From contig CM055107.1 in NCBI GenBank assembly GCA_029204225.1, positions 8,613,472 through 8,677,471 of the forward strand: 64,000 nt of DNA. Reading direction: 5' to 3'. Below the pieces are notes generated by a model. The model had not been told where the DNA came from. It made no database searches and was given only the letters and a program-made list of their open reading frames with translations. Position numbers and translations under genes: made by a program. Of this stretch, positions 27,231-37,998 are shown in pieces (positions within the stretch are counted from its first letter, which is position 1; each line of letters opens with the position of its first letter). This stretch comes from Diphasiastrum complanatum (lineage: Eukaryota > Streptophyta > Lycopodiopsida > Lycopodiales > Lycopodiaceae).

Positions 27231-27400
27231 ATGAATCTAACTATTTGTGATTGACGGATCACAAATGGATAATTAATCAAGGGGCAACCAGGAAATGTGT
27301 TGATTCTTAAGTATGTGAGTAATTAATTGAGTTGAGATTTCAGTTTAACACTTGGGAGTGTGAATCTCTTTGCTCTAGTATTTTATTGAGAAAACGTTGC
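27220..27400 (+). pseudogene. Very old gypsy RNase H trace
   Basis: One plus frame reads LTDHKWIINQGATRKC, two stops, then ELRFQFNTWECES. This matches the order of the gypsy RNase H TDHK..L region and the following FxFxIxxxxG stretch. It is heavily decayed and supported only by this short stretch. Confidence 0.3.
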
Positions 27401-28446
27401 AAAAATAGCCGAAATCTTTAATCTGGACAAAGCCAGTAAGGACAACAAAAACAAATATATTTTTTTGGCCACCGATGCAATCTGATAAATATGAATGGTG
27501 GCTTTGATAGATTCACGCTCCTGCTCCAGTGCGGTCTGTTTTAGCACCAAATGCTAGTAGTCAGATTGATATTTTTTTCGTGCAATCGTCTCTTGGTGAG
27601 TTTGATCTAAAGTCTGGACACGAGTTAGTGTTGCTGAGTTGCTTGTTCTGCTTTCTTCAACTGGCCTGTCAACTGGTGGACCAATCCCTAGCTCTCAATC
27701 CTTTCTTTTTCTTAATCTCTTTTTAGCTGCACGACCTGATCAGTCAAGGCCTGCAACATTTATCTCATCACCAATTAGCCGTGAGATTACTCAATAGCTC
27801 TTTCAGAAAGCATCTGGTAGAGTAATTGCTAGAGGATGGTTAAAACAATCCAACATCCCAAAGCTTGAGTGTCCCAGCTGGCCGAAGGTGGCAGAGTTAC
27901 GATGAGTGGTAGAAGAGGTGGGGTGACAGAGATGGTGGTGATGGGTGGAACAGTGGTGGTGGAGATGGTGGCGATAACAGGGGTGACAATAGAGGTGGTG
28001 AGAGCAGCAGCAATGGTGGAAACAACTGTGGGGCGAATGGGAGATGAAGTAAGTGAAATAGTGAGTAAGGGGGGATGAGGTGGCGATGACAAGAGTGGTG
28101 ATTGTGAAAATGGTGAAACTTGTGATAGCTATGGAAACAGGAGAAGAAATTGTGGGGTGGATGGGGCTATGTACAGAGGATGTGATCTGAAGTATGGGGG
28201 AGGAGCGGATGGGGCTGGTGCGCATTGGGCTAGTGTGTGTGTGAGTTGATGGCATAGGTGATGAGGCGAAGGTGAGCAATTGTTATGAGTGGAGAATAGG
28301 CTGGCGGATGGAGAGGAGGGTGTGGGTGTTTTAATACCTAGATGCTCCAGGTGAGTGTAGGCAATGACGGTGATGAGACCACCATAGGTGATCCGTGAGG
28401 GGCACTTGAAAGTAGCCTGTAACTCCTTTATGAGAAACAAGACATG

Positions 28447-28451
28447 ATCAT
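28447..28451. repeat. Target-site duplication of the solo LTR, left copy (ATCAT)
   Basis: ATCAT here and at 29,134-29,138 flank the solo LTR exactly. Confidence 0.8.
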
Positions 28452-29133
28452 TGTTAAAAATTTACAATTCTAGCTTGACTAGTTTTGGTCATATGACTTG
28501 TAAATAGTTAGATGGTCATGATGTGGCTTGTCACACGTGCCAAATAGCATAGAATTCCATTCATAAGGATGTTCTCAAGTAGACCTAAGTATTAGAACCT
28601 TTGGAATGAGTCCAAATTATGCTTAGATACAAGGGAGAAAAAATAGGAGCTATTTTTGGTAATTTTTGCATTGTTGAGGGATCCCCAAGATTCCAACCCT
28701 AACTTGGTAGGGATGAAAGATCCACCAAAATTAGCATTAGGGATAGGTTTAGGGCTACTCATACCTGCCCAAAACCGTGATGGATCATGTATATATAGGT
28801 GATGATATCTCACCAAAATCAATCAAGCAATTTCATGATTTTTCTCTCATAATGGTGCAATTGCTCTCTATGTTCATAATTGTTTGAGTACTTGTGATTA
28901 CTAATGATTATAGGATTGAATGTAGGTCTAGTGTACAGTACTCAGACTGTGGGAGGCCGTACTTTCACACGTGTGAAGCCTTCTTCAAGGATTTGGGCCA
29001 TTTAGTGAGGTTCAAGCATAGATTTTTGATGGATTTTGATGGTTCAACTTGTGCTAATCTTATGAAATCATAATCTATTGTTTTCCTCATCATTTCAAGT
29101 GTTTTAGGATCCTTATTTGCTGTAATTTTTACA
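28452..29133. mobile_element. Solo LTR inserted in the 3' ORF of element G
   Basis: A 682-bp unit starting TGTTAAAAATT and ending AATTTTTACA, so its ends are inverted copies with TG..CA termini. A perfect 5-bp target-site duplication ATCAT flanks it. It contains a TATA-like ATGTATATATAGG near 28,788. There is no internal retroelement sequence, as expected after LTR-LTR recombination. It interrupts the minus-strand 3' ORF. Which strand it reads from is not certain; the TATA-like box favours plus. The family is unknown. Confidence 0.8.
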
Positions 29134-29904
29134 ATCATATAGTATTTGGTCCATCTATCATTATCGTCATGACGATGACTTACTTGGACACGTGGAGGGG
29201 ACGGTGGGAACTCATGATGATGGTGGTGGACTAAAAATATATCGCGTCACGGAGATTGGGATTTCTGAAGTACAAAATCAGGTAGTTGTCACTGGTTTTT
29301 GTTTTAACATCATCATCATCTGGACAAAAAATATGGATACGTCAAGTTTGGTGAGGGTTTGAGTGGCTGGCAAGTGGCTGGAGTGTGGAAGAATCAGAGC
29401 TTTCGAAATTGGCTGTGGGTCGAGGGAGACTATATGGTCTTGCCCTTTATAAGTGACAATGAAATGGCCTTTGTTAAATGTGGAAAAGACTTGCTCGACC
29501 AGAGCAAGGTCCTGGAAGATGGGCACTTCCATGTTATGAGAACTGTGAGATAACTGTCATTGCTAAGAGTTGCAATCTCTTGCTCCATGTGAGTAAAGAC
29601 ATGATGGTGTACTGTGAAGGTGCACGCGTGGCAAGAGCAGCAGTTCGGTGGGCAGATCAGGGAGATGTGCCTCCCTCCTCTTGACTGGGGGACATGGATG
29701 AGGATGGGGAGGAGACGAGGTGGATCCGGTCTATTGGGATGCAGATGGCAAGGAAGCGGTACAAGGCCAGAAGAATGGTTGGGACTAGAAAGTGCAGCAG
29801 TGTTTCGGGTGATGTGAGCTTTTTGACCTGGTGGAGCAGTAGCATTCGAAAGATGATGTTTTGGTGCCATGGATGAAGTCAGGTGCTGATGTGGATGGGG
29901 ATCT

Positions 29905-30185
29905 GAGGTAGAGTAAAATTGGAGATGGTGAGTTATAAACACAGATGGCGAATTATATGTAGGTGGCGAGTAATAGGCTTCGGCAAGTAATAACAGACGA
30001 GCTATAAACAGACAGGTGGGTAATAGGGGTCGGTGAGTAATAAAAAACTGGCGAGTTATATACAGTGGGTGAGTAATGGCACACAACGAGTAATAGTAGA
30101 AGGCATGAGTAATCACTGAGGGTGAATAATAATAGAATGTGAGTAATAACTAAGGGGGAGTAATAGCACATAGATGAGTAAAACT
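29905..30185 (-). promoter_or_regulatory. Cluster of about 15 GGCGAGTAATA motifs upstream of the element G 3' ORF
   Basis: Degenerate copies of GGCGAGTAATA (GGTGAGTTATA, GGCGAATTATA, GGCAAGTAATA, GACGAGCTATA and others) occur every 12-28 bp. In element orientation they lie just upstream of the ATG at 29,870. Element 2 has an analogous GGCGAAGGTT cluster in the same position. Confidence 0.65.
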
Positions 30186-30669
30186 CGCCTACTATCTTTT
30201 TTAAAAATCAATCTAATCCATGTCGAATCATTAGTGTTGTACTGTGCAAATCTGTTTCTCGTTTGGCTGCCAGATTTTTTAGATTTTCTAATCAGAATGT
30301 CCCGTTGTTTACTAAAAATTACAGTTTTGTCAAAATATGGGCCTAACTTGTATTTTGACCAAAATTTTTCTGAATAGTTTCAATCATGCGTTCAAGTGCA
30401 ATAGAAAAGAATAATGGCGAGGACAGTGACTGTCAAAAATAGCAATAGTACTCCTTACAGACCATTCAGGACAATTCTAGGGCAATTTTACAAGGAGAAA
30501 AGAGAAAGGAGGGGTAGGTTTGGATTTTCACATAGGATCTGTTCAAGGGCAAGGGCAGTGTGTATACAAGGTGGAATTTCTTATATATAGGGTTTTGTTG
30601 ATGCTCTCCCTAACTAGATATACTCAATCTCCTATTTATTTTAAAATCATCACTTAAATATAGTAAGGG
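30186..30669. other. No gene seen
   Basis: AT-rich sequence with TTATATATAGGG near 30,580. It ends with AAGGG next to the LTR at 30,670. Confidence 0.4.
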
Positions 30670-31768
30670 TGTTAGCCAATTCTCTAGTACCGAGCCAAGT
30701 TGAAGACACAAGTTATCTCTCACCCATGACCGAGGAGGTCTCAGAATGAAGAGAGCAAAAGAAGCTGAGAGCCGAGCGTGAGAGCCGAGGAAATACTAGC
30801 TAGGCAGATAGTGATTAACTATGTGAGCCTACGTGGTGTATCCCAAAGAAGGAATGACCATGTAGGAGCTAGTAACATGTACTTGAATAGTTGTAATAAA
30901 TGTAGACCCCCTTAAAATAGTAAGAGTGAGCCACCTTTTGATAGTGACCTCTAGTGGAAGGGCAAATTCCACATGTAATTTCTAATTTAGTGGAATTGCC
31001 ACATGAGCTCCAGATGGGCAGCCTTCTTGCTTATTTAAGGGCCCCCCTCTCTTGTGAGGGAGCTTTTGATCGTATTTTCAAGTTCTCTTGAACTAATAAA
31101 GAGGATCCTCCACGAGTTCTTGAAGATCACTAAGCTCCTTGTTCATGGCAATGATCTTGAGTGATATTTCTATGAGCATGCTCGATTTCTTGCTTGTGAA
31201 TTAACTAGATTCTTGTTTCTTATTCTTGCTTAGTTGTGGATTAGCTTCAATTCTTGCTTGTGGAATCTTGTAGAAATTAGCATTCAAGTAAACTATAGAG
31301 GCTGGAAATGTGGTGTAAATCTTGCATAGTCTTGACATTCTAGTTCTTGATGTTCTTGGATAATTTAGGCATCAAGTAATGTATGTTTCTTGATTCCTAG
31401 ATTGTTAAATGTTGTTAGGAATCTTGTTTCTTGTTTCTTGAATCTAGCTTTGGTTTCAGTGGCTATTCTAGTTCTTGATTGTTCTTTGATTCAGTAGTTA
31501 GTAGTAGGATTGCTCTCTATGCTAAATCCTGATCTGTTTGAGCTGTAGATGGTTGCATGGCTAGTGTATGCATGTAGCTGAGTATCGGATTTAAGCTACC
31601 CACTGACAGGCTGGAAAATACGTAATGCATCCTTGAATATTGCTTCTGCTCTGTAAACGTTCTAATAAGAAGAATAATCACAAAAGAACCATAACGACAG
31701 AGGAATCCAAGAGAGATAAGTAGCAAAAAGAGAAGAACGTGCTCACAGATTCAGTAAATAAGTGAACA
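30670..31768 (+). mobile_element. Gypsy element 1, 5' LTR
   Basis: A 1099-bp LTR, TGTTAGCC at the start and AGTGAACA at the end, matching 7,401-8,497 in inverted orientation. It contains CTTATTTAAGGG (TATA-like, about 31,030) and AATAAA (about 31,095). A primer-binding site follows at once, so this is a 5' LTR. The outer flank AAGGG does not match the outer flank of the other copy. Confidence 0.92.
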
Positions 31769-31787
31769 TTTGGCACCGTTCCACAGC
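31769..31787 (+). other. Primer-binding site of element 1
   Basis: TTTGGCACCGTTCCACAGC directly follows the LTR. TGGCACCGTT is close to the TGGCGCCGTT start that many plant gypsy elements use (tRNA-Asp type), with later divergence. Confidence 0.6.
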
Positions 31788-31789
31788 TA

Positions 31790-32745
31790 CACACACGCTC
31801 AACCAAGCCCTATCTCAATCTCCTGTGTTGCAACACCATCATTTGAGAGCTCCTACACATTCATTGACGAGCCCATCCCGTCGTTTTGGACCAAAGTCTT
31901 GCTCGTTTCTCAACTGGAATCTCACGATCCTCACCACGATGAGCTCTACAATCTCAACCGGAGCCAAACCACTACCTCATACCTCTCGATCGAACGAAAC
32001 CGTCATATATCATTCGGAGTGCTCAATAAAAAACTCGACCAGAGAACTGCCATCAATTCTCAACTGGAGTGCTCAGAAAAAAAACTCAACCGGAGCACTG
32101 CCATCAATTCTCAACCGGAGCATTTCGCTCGCATCTCAATTGGAGTGCTCAGTAAAAACTCGACCAGAACATTGCCATCAATTCTCAACCGGAGCATTTC
32201 ACTCACATCTCAACTGAAGTGCTCAGTGAAAAAACTCGATTGGAGCACTTTCATCAATTCTCAACCGGAGTGTTCAGAAAAAACTCGACTGGAGCATTGC
32301 CATCAATTCTCAACTAGAGCATTTCGCTCGCATCTCAACTGGAGTGCTCAGTAAAAACTCGACCAGAGCACTGCTATCAATTTTCAACCGGAGCATTTCG
32401 CTCGCATCTCAGCCAAAGTGCTCAGTAAAAAACTCGACCGGAGCACTGCCATCACATCTTAACCGGAGTGTTCAGTCCAATCTCGACCGAAGACCTCTAC
32501 TCAGATCTCGACCAGCACACTCTACTCAGATCTCGACCGGAGCACCCTTCTCAAATCTCAACCGAAGCACTCTGCTCAAATCTCAATCGGAACACTGCTC
32601 TTGAATCTCAACCGGAGGACACAGTCCCCTCTCAACCGGCGGCCTATTTCGAATCTCAACCGAAGCCGGAACCCTGTCACTTTTCAACCGGAGCCGGAAG
32701 CTTACTCAAGTTCCGACAGATGCACATCCATCCTTAACCGTCACA
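31790..32745 (+). repeat. Element 1 leader made of CTCAACCGGAG repeats
   Basis: About 25 degenerate copies of CTCAACCGGAG(C/T) with alternating phrases (TGCCATCAATT, ATTTCGCTCGCAT, TGCTCAGTAAAAA). The GTGCTCAG phrase recurs at steps of about 50 and 75 bp. Several frames stay open through the repeats (Asn-Arg-Ser and Leu-Glu-Cys-Ser patterns), most likely because the repeat lacks stops, not because it is translated. Confidence 0.75.
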
Positions 32746-32919
32746 AACTATAGTAGACCGTAATATTATGATTTACGGCCTTCAAACGACCTCCATCGAC
32801 CATCCCAAACCGAAATCAACCGGTAACAGACCACAACACCCGCATTCTGACATCCGTATCCACCGTACCCAGAGTGCAGGAGTTTATTTCCACCATCCTA
32901 CGACACTCTACGAGCTGTC

Positions 32920-33234
32920 ATGGATCGTCCTAATGATCTGAATACTACAGAGGACTATCCACTAGAGATGGTCTCACCATCTACCAAACAAGCTCAATTT
33001 AACAGGTATTTAAGGATGAAATCCCAAGTCGAAGAGCCATCCACAAACCCATTCGACAGATGGGAACCTACATATTATGAAACTCCTTACGAACGACCAC
33101 AATTCCATGCTGCCGAATCATTCCATGCACGAGCTCACTTAAACGAAGCTTTCGCAAATAATGTTCCACGTACTGAAAAAAAGACCCCAAAGCTAGACTT
33201 ACTTAAGTACAATGGTAACAACTGGCACTCCTAG
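32920..33234 (+). pseudogene. Gag N-terminal fragment of element 1
   Basis: The ORF starts ATG 32,920 (MDRPNDLNTTEDYPL) and ends in the gag entry motif KLDLLKYNGNNWHS, which corresponds to the LDLPKYNG of element 2 gag. A stop follows and the central gag is missing: the next bases already belong to the C-terminal Pro-rich region. Confidence 0.65.
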
Positions 33235-33480
33235 GACCACCACCACAAGGACAACAGGATCTAGGAGCACAAAAAAATAGACATCCTCGAGAGTCTGCAC
33301 ACACACACCTGGTAGAAAACTCCTACGATCAATCATATCATCCTGATACATCAATTCCATCATCTAGCAATCACCAATATCAAACTGACAACTCATGCTC
33401 GTGCAAACAAGTTGAGTATTCCACACCACAAGACAACCCAACTCAACTAGCCATCCAAGATGGTTATGTTTTTGTTGTTG
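33235..33480 (+). pseudogene. Gag C-terminal piece, inverted duplicate of 14.44-14.69 kb
   Basis: This 245-bp stretch (GPPPRGQQDLGAQK, HPRESAHTHLVENS) is nearly identical to the reverse complement of about 14,440-14,690. It sits between the gag N-terminus of element 1 and the RNase H end of element 2, exactly at the right inversion breakpoint. It fits a duplication created by staggered breaks, followed by a deletion in this copy. Confidence 0.75.
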
Positions 33481-34730
33481 AATAATTCTTCTCTGGATCT
33501 GTAAGTTGTCTGCTTGCAAATTGTATAGGATAATCTTTCTTATAGTCACCTGGCTACGTCAAAACTGATCCAATGGCGTATTTTGAGGCGTCCGTATGAA
33601 CATGAAACTCTAATGTCCAATCTGGAGAACGCAGTATTGGTGCTGAAGATAATGTTTTTTTTTAACTTTTCAAATGCTTCTAACGCCTCTACTGTCCAAA
33701 TAGGAACAATAGTTAATTTGTATATAGGTCGTGCTAAATCCGCAAAGAAGACAATAAAAATTCGATAGTAGTTCGCATGACCCATAAACACATAAACTCC
33801 TCGAATTGTTGCTGGCGGTGGCAATTCCACAATAACTTTGATCTTAGAGTAATCGGTGGCAATACCATGTCTTGATATCACATGTCCAAGCACCACTCCG
33901 TGAGAAACCCATATCTGGCATTTTTCTGGATTTAGAGAAATCTGATATTTGCAGCATCTTTCAAAGACTTTCTCCAATCGATCCAGGTGGTCTGTATTTG
34001 TACTATGAACTCCCAAGTCGTCCAAGTAAATTTCAGAAAATCTCTATAGATAATATTTAAAGGCAAATTGCATTACTCTTTGGAATGAACTTGGTGCATT
34101 ACAGAGTCCAAACGGCATTACTTTGTAAGCATAGGTACCCCATTCTGTTGCAAAAGCAATTTTGTGGCGATCGGCAGGTGCAATCTTAACCTGGTTGTAG
34201 CCACTAAATCCATCCAGGAAACTATAAGCTTCCGCTCCAGCAAGGCGATCCAAAATGCTTTCAATAAAAGATAACGGAAAGTGATCCTTCCATGTCACTT
34301 TATTCAATGCTTTGAGATTCACACAGATTCGCAATTTCCCATTTTTCTTAGAAACAATGACAATCGGTGAAATCCATTCGGTATGCTCAATCTCATAAAT
34401 GAAACCGGCGTCAAGCAATCTCTGAAGTTCTTTCTTTATCAGATCTGCCACATTAGGATTACAACGATAGAACTTTGTAACCTTTGGTACTGCATCAGGT
34501 ACTAAAGGTATGGTATGTTCAATGACTGATTTCGGAATACCCTTCAAATCTTGATAAGTCCATGCAAAACAATCTTGATGCTTAATAAGTAGCAAACAGA
34601 GTGCTTGATACTGTTCAGGAGTAAGTTGTGATCCCACTTGTACAATCTTTTCTGGTTCTCCTGGTTCTGCAAGATTCATTGGCTGCGTCCTAGCTGGGCC
34701 ATCATAAACCTCTTTAGATTTCGGCATGTG
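33481..34730 (-). pseudogene. Reverse transcriptase and start of RNase H, element 2
   Basis: Minus-strand frame with typical gypsy RT motifs in order: AGFIYEIEHTEWISPIVIV, KNGKLRICVNLKALN, FLDGFSGYNQVKIA, VMPFGLCNAPSSFQRVM, and IYLDDLGVHS, in which the YLDD box keeps both catalytic Asp residues. One in-frame TAG (34,044-34,046) separates the two ORFs just before YLDD. Downstream come GHVISRHGI, AFEKLKK and the RNase H entry (YPIQFASRQLTDPEKNYSTT), cut off at about 33,480. The remainder of RNase H is absent from the window and pol resumes as integrase at 15.4 kb on the other strand. Confidence 0.9.
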
Positions 34731-34739
34731 TTCTTCAGG

Positions 34740-35590
34740 TTCAGGATGTGCATAGGTGACATGATAACCACATCATCCAGTGTATAACGTTTAAAATGCT
34801 CTGGCATATCATGTTGGACTATATTTGCTTGTTTTTTTTTGAAAGGACTTGTCTTGGATCTTCGCAAGAGCTTCGTTCCAATTGACAGTATCCGTTTGAG
34901 AATCATAGTGAGCTCCCAATTTTTTCTCTGGCCGATCACAAGTGTGATCCATTGTTGATGAATCGTCATCCGCTTTTTGAACCTCTGGCTTGACAGTCCA
35001 AGTCGTAGGATCAATTTTAATTGCACGTTCACAATTTTCAAAAGTGATTTTTTCGGTACCCCAGTTATGAATTACTTGCGCAACTCGTAACCATGGACGT
35101 CCTAAGAGAACTCTGTAGATATTTGGTGCTTCTGGTAAGTCCATCACGACGAAAGTAATGATCAACTGTACTCCTGCAATCCTGATAGGTATATCTTCCA
35201 CCATTCCTCATGGACAAACCGTCGTTTGATCAGCTAGCTTAATAGCAAAAGTAGCAGGCTTAATCTTTGTAAGGCCCCATTTTGTACATAGCTTTGTAGA
35301 AATCAGGTTAACTCCTGAACCACCATCTATCATGGCTGCTTCTTTAGAAAATTGTCTATGTTGTATTGGCAGAGTGATATTCTTTTGTTCACTTTCCCAA
35401 GCTGCTCCAACATGTAGTACATCATTAGATTCTTCAAATCCAGCACAAAAGAGTATCCCCTGATGGTCTCTCTGATTCTTCTTGAAGGGTGCTTCCGGTT
35501 CCATCATCTTGAAAGGTTCTTCGTGATGATGTAATCGATCATTCATATCCGTACGTAAATTTCTTGAAGGCTGCAATGGTGAAGACCGAA
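34740..35590 (-). pseudogene. Aspartic protease region of element 2
   Basis: Two ORFs in the same frame (35,208-35,576 and 34,809-35,204) are separated by one TGA. The catalytic motif reads AAMIDGGSGVNLIS, so the usual Ser/Thr of D-S/T-G is Gly here. The flap and closing part follow (ADQTTVCP, IYRVLLGRPWLRVA). A linker with LGAHYDSQTDTVNWNEALAK leads to RT after a frameshift near an A8-type homopolymer at about 34,830. Whether D-G-G is a mutation of this copy or a family trait cannot be told from one copy. Confidence 0.75.
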
Positions 35591-35599
35591 CTTCAGCTG

Positions 35600-36786
35600 T
35601 TACTTTAGCAGCTTCAAGTTTCTCTTCTTCTTGCAGATGCTTAATCTACCGTCTCATATCCTGATATCTTCGTTTTTCTGCATTAAGATTTGGATAAACT
35701 TCCGATGCTATTGGTATATCATTCAATGGTATAGAATCAGCAGGTACTGAATCCACTACTGGTTCTTTTTTGCTTTTGTGCTCTAGTGACCACCTTCAAG
35801 GGTGCACTTGGTTTATTATAAGTTACCGATCCTTGCTTGATTGTTATCAAATTTACAAGTGTTGTAGCTGGTGGTGGCTTCGGTCTTGCTGGACAGTCTT
35901 AATAGCAATGCCCATATCTACAGTCACGACAGAACGGCACAAATTTTTCTTTATTTGGGCATTCTGCAACTCTGTGATTTTCTCCACATGCAAAGCATCC
36001 AAGTGGTGCTCTGGCCCAATTTCTCGAGGCTTGTTGTTGAGCGGCAGTATAAATGGCATACTATTCTAAAGATCCACCTTCCTGATCATTACCATAGCTC
36101 CATTGCTCAGCACTTCTATAAGGTTCTGGTTCCATCAAATTTGCAGGAGGAGCGGAGTGCTTTGGTGGGGCATGCAAGGCTAGACGCTCCGGGTATCCAA
36201 GAGTAGATTGTCGTAGTCTTGCTGCTGGATTGCCTCCATACTGTGGATCTCGATATCCCATCTGGGCATACCAAAACTGAATCATCCGAGGGTTGAAGTT
36301 GCAAAAGGCAGTCTCATGGTCAGGTGAATTACACAGATGGAAAACACTGATTTTCATTCGTTTTTTCAATTGAGGACACTAGTTCACTGTGTGATTTCCT
36401 GTACAAATAGAACACCAGACATTTTCCCTAGTAGAAAAATTCTTTGCAAACTTCTCAAGTTCCTTGTTTGCTTCTCCGTGAAAATTTTCCAATGCTTTGA
36501 TCTTCTCATCAAATTGCAACTGCAACTTTTCCATCTGTTTCTGCTGGGTCTTCTCAAGTTTCTCGAACTCATTGAGCATCATTTCTGTAGTAGCATTGGC
36601 ATTCGTTGATGCAATAGTGGTGGATGTCGTAGTAGTCTACCCTGCTATATAAGGCAACATAATGACATTCGGCTCATCATCTGAATATTCATCCTCCTCC
36701 TGAATTGCATCGTCCATCGCATTTTGCAAAAGTGCGTACTCATTATGGCATTTTAGTTCATGCCTAATCCATTTAGGTAGACATTA
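35600..36786 (-). pseudogene. Gag C-terminal part of element 2
   Basis: Minus strand, several frames. A coiled coil (MLNEFEKLEKTQQKQMEKLQ) is followed by Cys/His clusters: CSICTGNHTVN then C (C-x2-C-x3-H-x4-C), LCNSPDHETAFC, and on the minus strand at about 35,940-35,990 CFACGENHRVAEC. The order coiled coil, several knuckles, protease matches element 1. The upstream half of gag continues at 37,999-38,458 beyond the fold-back element. Confidence 0.7.
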
Positions 36787-37998
36787 GGGCCCTTTTTGAA
36801 CTCAAAAAAGGACTCTTCCTTTCCTAAACATGTTTGCTAATTAGGATTAATTAACTCATTAATCATCCTATGTGGCAGTTCACCCTGGGTTTATCACGGG
36901 TTAACTTCTATTTTAGTAGGCTTCACTTAGGCCTAACATAATATAGCAAGGACACCTAATTTTTGGCCAAAAAATTTAAATCCAATATAACATCTATTTT
37001 TTCAAGGCCTTCAAAATTCATCTTTTTAAGTTTAGAATGAGTGAAAAGGGGGCCTGATATTTTCTTGGGCCCCCATTTTGAAAAAAAAAGGAGAGGGCGA
37101 TGGGAGTACATCCCCCCCCCCCCGCCCCCCGTTCTCTCTCTCTCTCTCTCCCTCGGGGCCAGTTGGCCCGTCGCGCCCCACCCACCCCTCCGGGCCGCTG
37201 GTCCTCGTTGAATCGCATGGCCCGGAGGGCCACACCTAACACCCCCCTCCCCTCCCTCGTTGTCCTGTCAAAGAGGGAGGGGGGAGACATGGGAGCGCGC
37301 GCTCATCACGCTCCCACTCGGCTCAGCAGCTCCAAGTGGGCAGGAGCACGCTGCTCTGCCTACTTGGAGTCGCTGAGCCGGGTGGGAGCGCGATGAGCGC
37401 GCGCTCCCAGGTCTCCCCCCTCTCTCTTTGACAGGACAACGAGGGAGGGGGGGGTGTTAGGAGTGGCCCTCTGGGCCACGCGATTCAACGAGGGCCAGCG
37501 GCCCGGAGGGGTGGGTGGGGCGCGACGGGCCAGCTGGCCCCGAGGGAGAGAGAGAGAGAGAGAGTGGGGGGCGGGGAGGGGGGGGGTGCAAGCGTACAAT
37601 GGGGGGGGGGGGGGGGGGGGGGGGGATGTACTCCCATCCCCCTCTCCTTTTTTTTTCAAATTTTTTTTTCAAAATGGGGGCCCGAGGAAATATTGGGCCC
37701 TCTTTTCACTCATTCTAAGCTTAAAAAGATGAATTTTGAAGGCCTTGAAAAACGATTATATTGGTATTTAAAATTTAAATTTGAGCCTTGTCAAATCATC
37801 ATTACTATGGGTTGAGCAAGTAGAATTAGAGGAGGGTTACTAGGAGGGTTAGAATTTGGAGATCTATTTTACACCATTGGATGTGCCATGTCATATGAAC
37901 CATTCCATCTCACTTGTCACTCTCTTATTGGTACACATGTCATCATTAACACTAATTATAATTAGTGAAGAGGCCCTTTTTGAGTCCAAAAAGGGCCC
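36787..37998. mobile_element. 1.2-kb fold-back element inserted in gag of element 2
   Basis: Nearly the whole unit is one inverted repeat centred at about 37,350. Ends: GGGCCCTTTTTG(A/G)ACTCAAAAA at 36,787 and its complement ending at 37,998. Arms contain AGGCCTTCAAAATTCATCTTTTTAAG, a GA/CT run, CGGCCCGGAGGG and, at the centre, GGGAGCGCGCGCTCATC. The arms are GC-rich in an AT-rich region. Flanks are TTA on the left and TAA on the right, consistent with a 2-bp TA target duplication. It carries no transposase, so it would be a non-autonomous element; the superfamily is undecided (TA site suggests Tc1/mariner, GGGCCC ends resemble PIF/Harbinger MITEs). Confidence 0.85.
37560..37625. repeat. G-rich tract in the right arm of the fold-back element
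   Basis: A GA run followed by G-rich sequence with an uninterrupted G run of more than 20. The corresponding left-arm site (37,112-37,128) has a shorter C run, so the G tract has expanded in one arm. Confidence 0.8.

Larger units (their letters stand above)
27480..29870 (-). pseudogene. Long 3' ORF of a third gypsy family (element G)
   Basis: Read on the minus strand from ATG 29,870 (MAPKHHLSNATAPPG). At about 29,400-29,480 it encodes FSTFNKGHFIVTYKGQDH, aligning with FSTWKEEKSKFYITFQGATH of element 2. After a solo LTR insertion (28,452-29,133) the frame continues with ITYGGLITVIAYTHLEHLGI (28,390-28,330), then a His/Ser/Thr/Pro-rich low-complexity linker (28,280-27,850) comparable to the linkers in the other two ORFs. 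The 27,480-27,720 part could be the diverged coiled coil. Frameshifts occur near 29,500. No pol or LTR of this family was found in the window, so it is an isolated fragment. Confidence 0.5.

Noticed and set aside
27803-28440. A His/Ser/Pro-rich secreted or structural host protein (minus strand)
   Set aside because: It is the low-complexity linker of the element G 3' ORF, in the same place as linkers in the other two families.
31762-32737. A repetitive protein encoded by the element 1 leader
   Set aside because: More than one frame is open because the repeat unit lacks stops. It has no good start, and it lies between PBS and gag.
37018-37815. Several overlapping Pro/Arg/Gly-rich ORFs of 60-100 codons on both strands
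   Set aside because: They lie in the GC-rich arms of the fold-back element and mirror each other across its centre. They are by-products of inverted low-complexity sequence.
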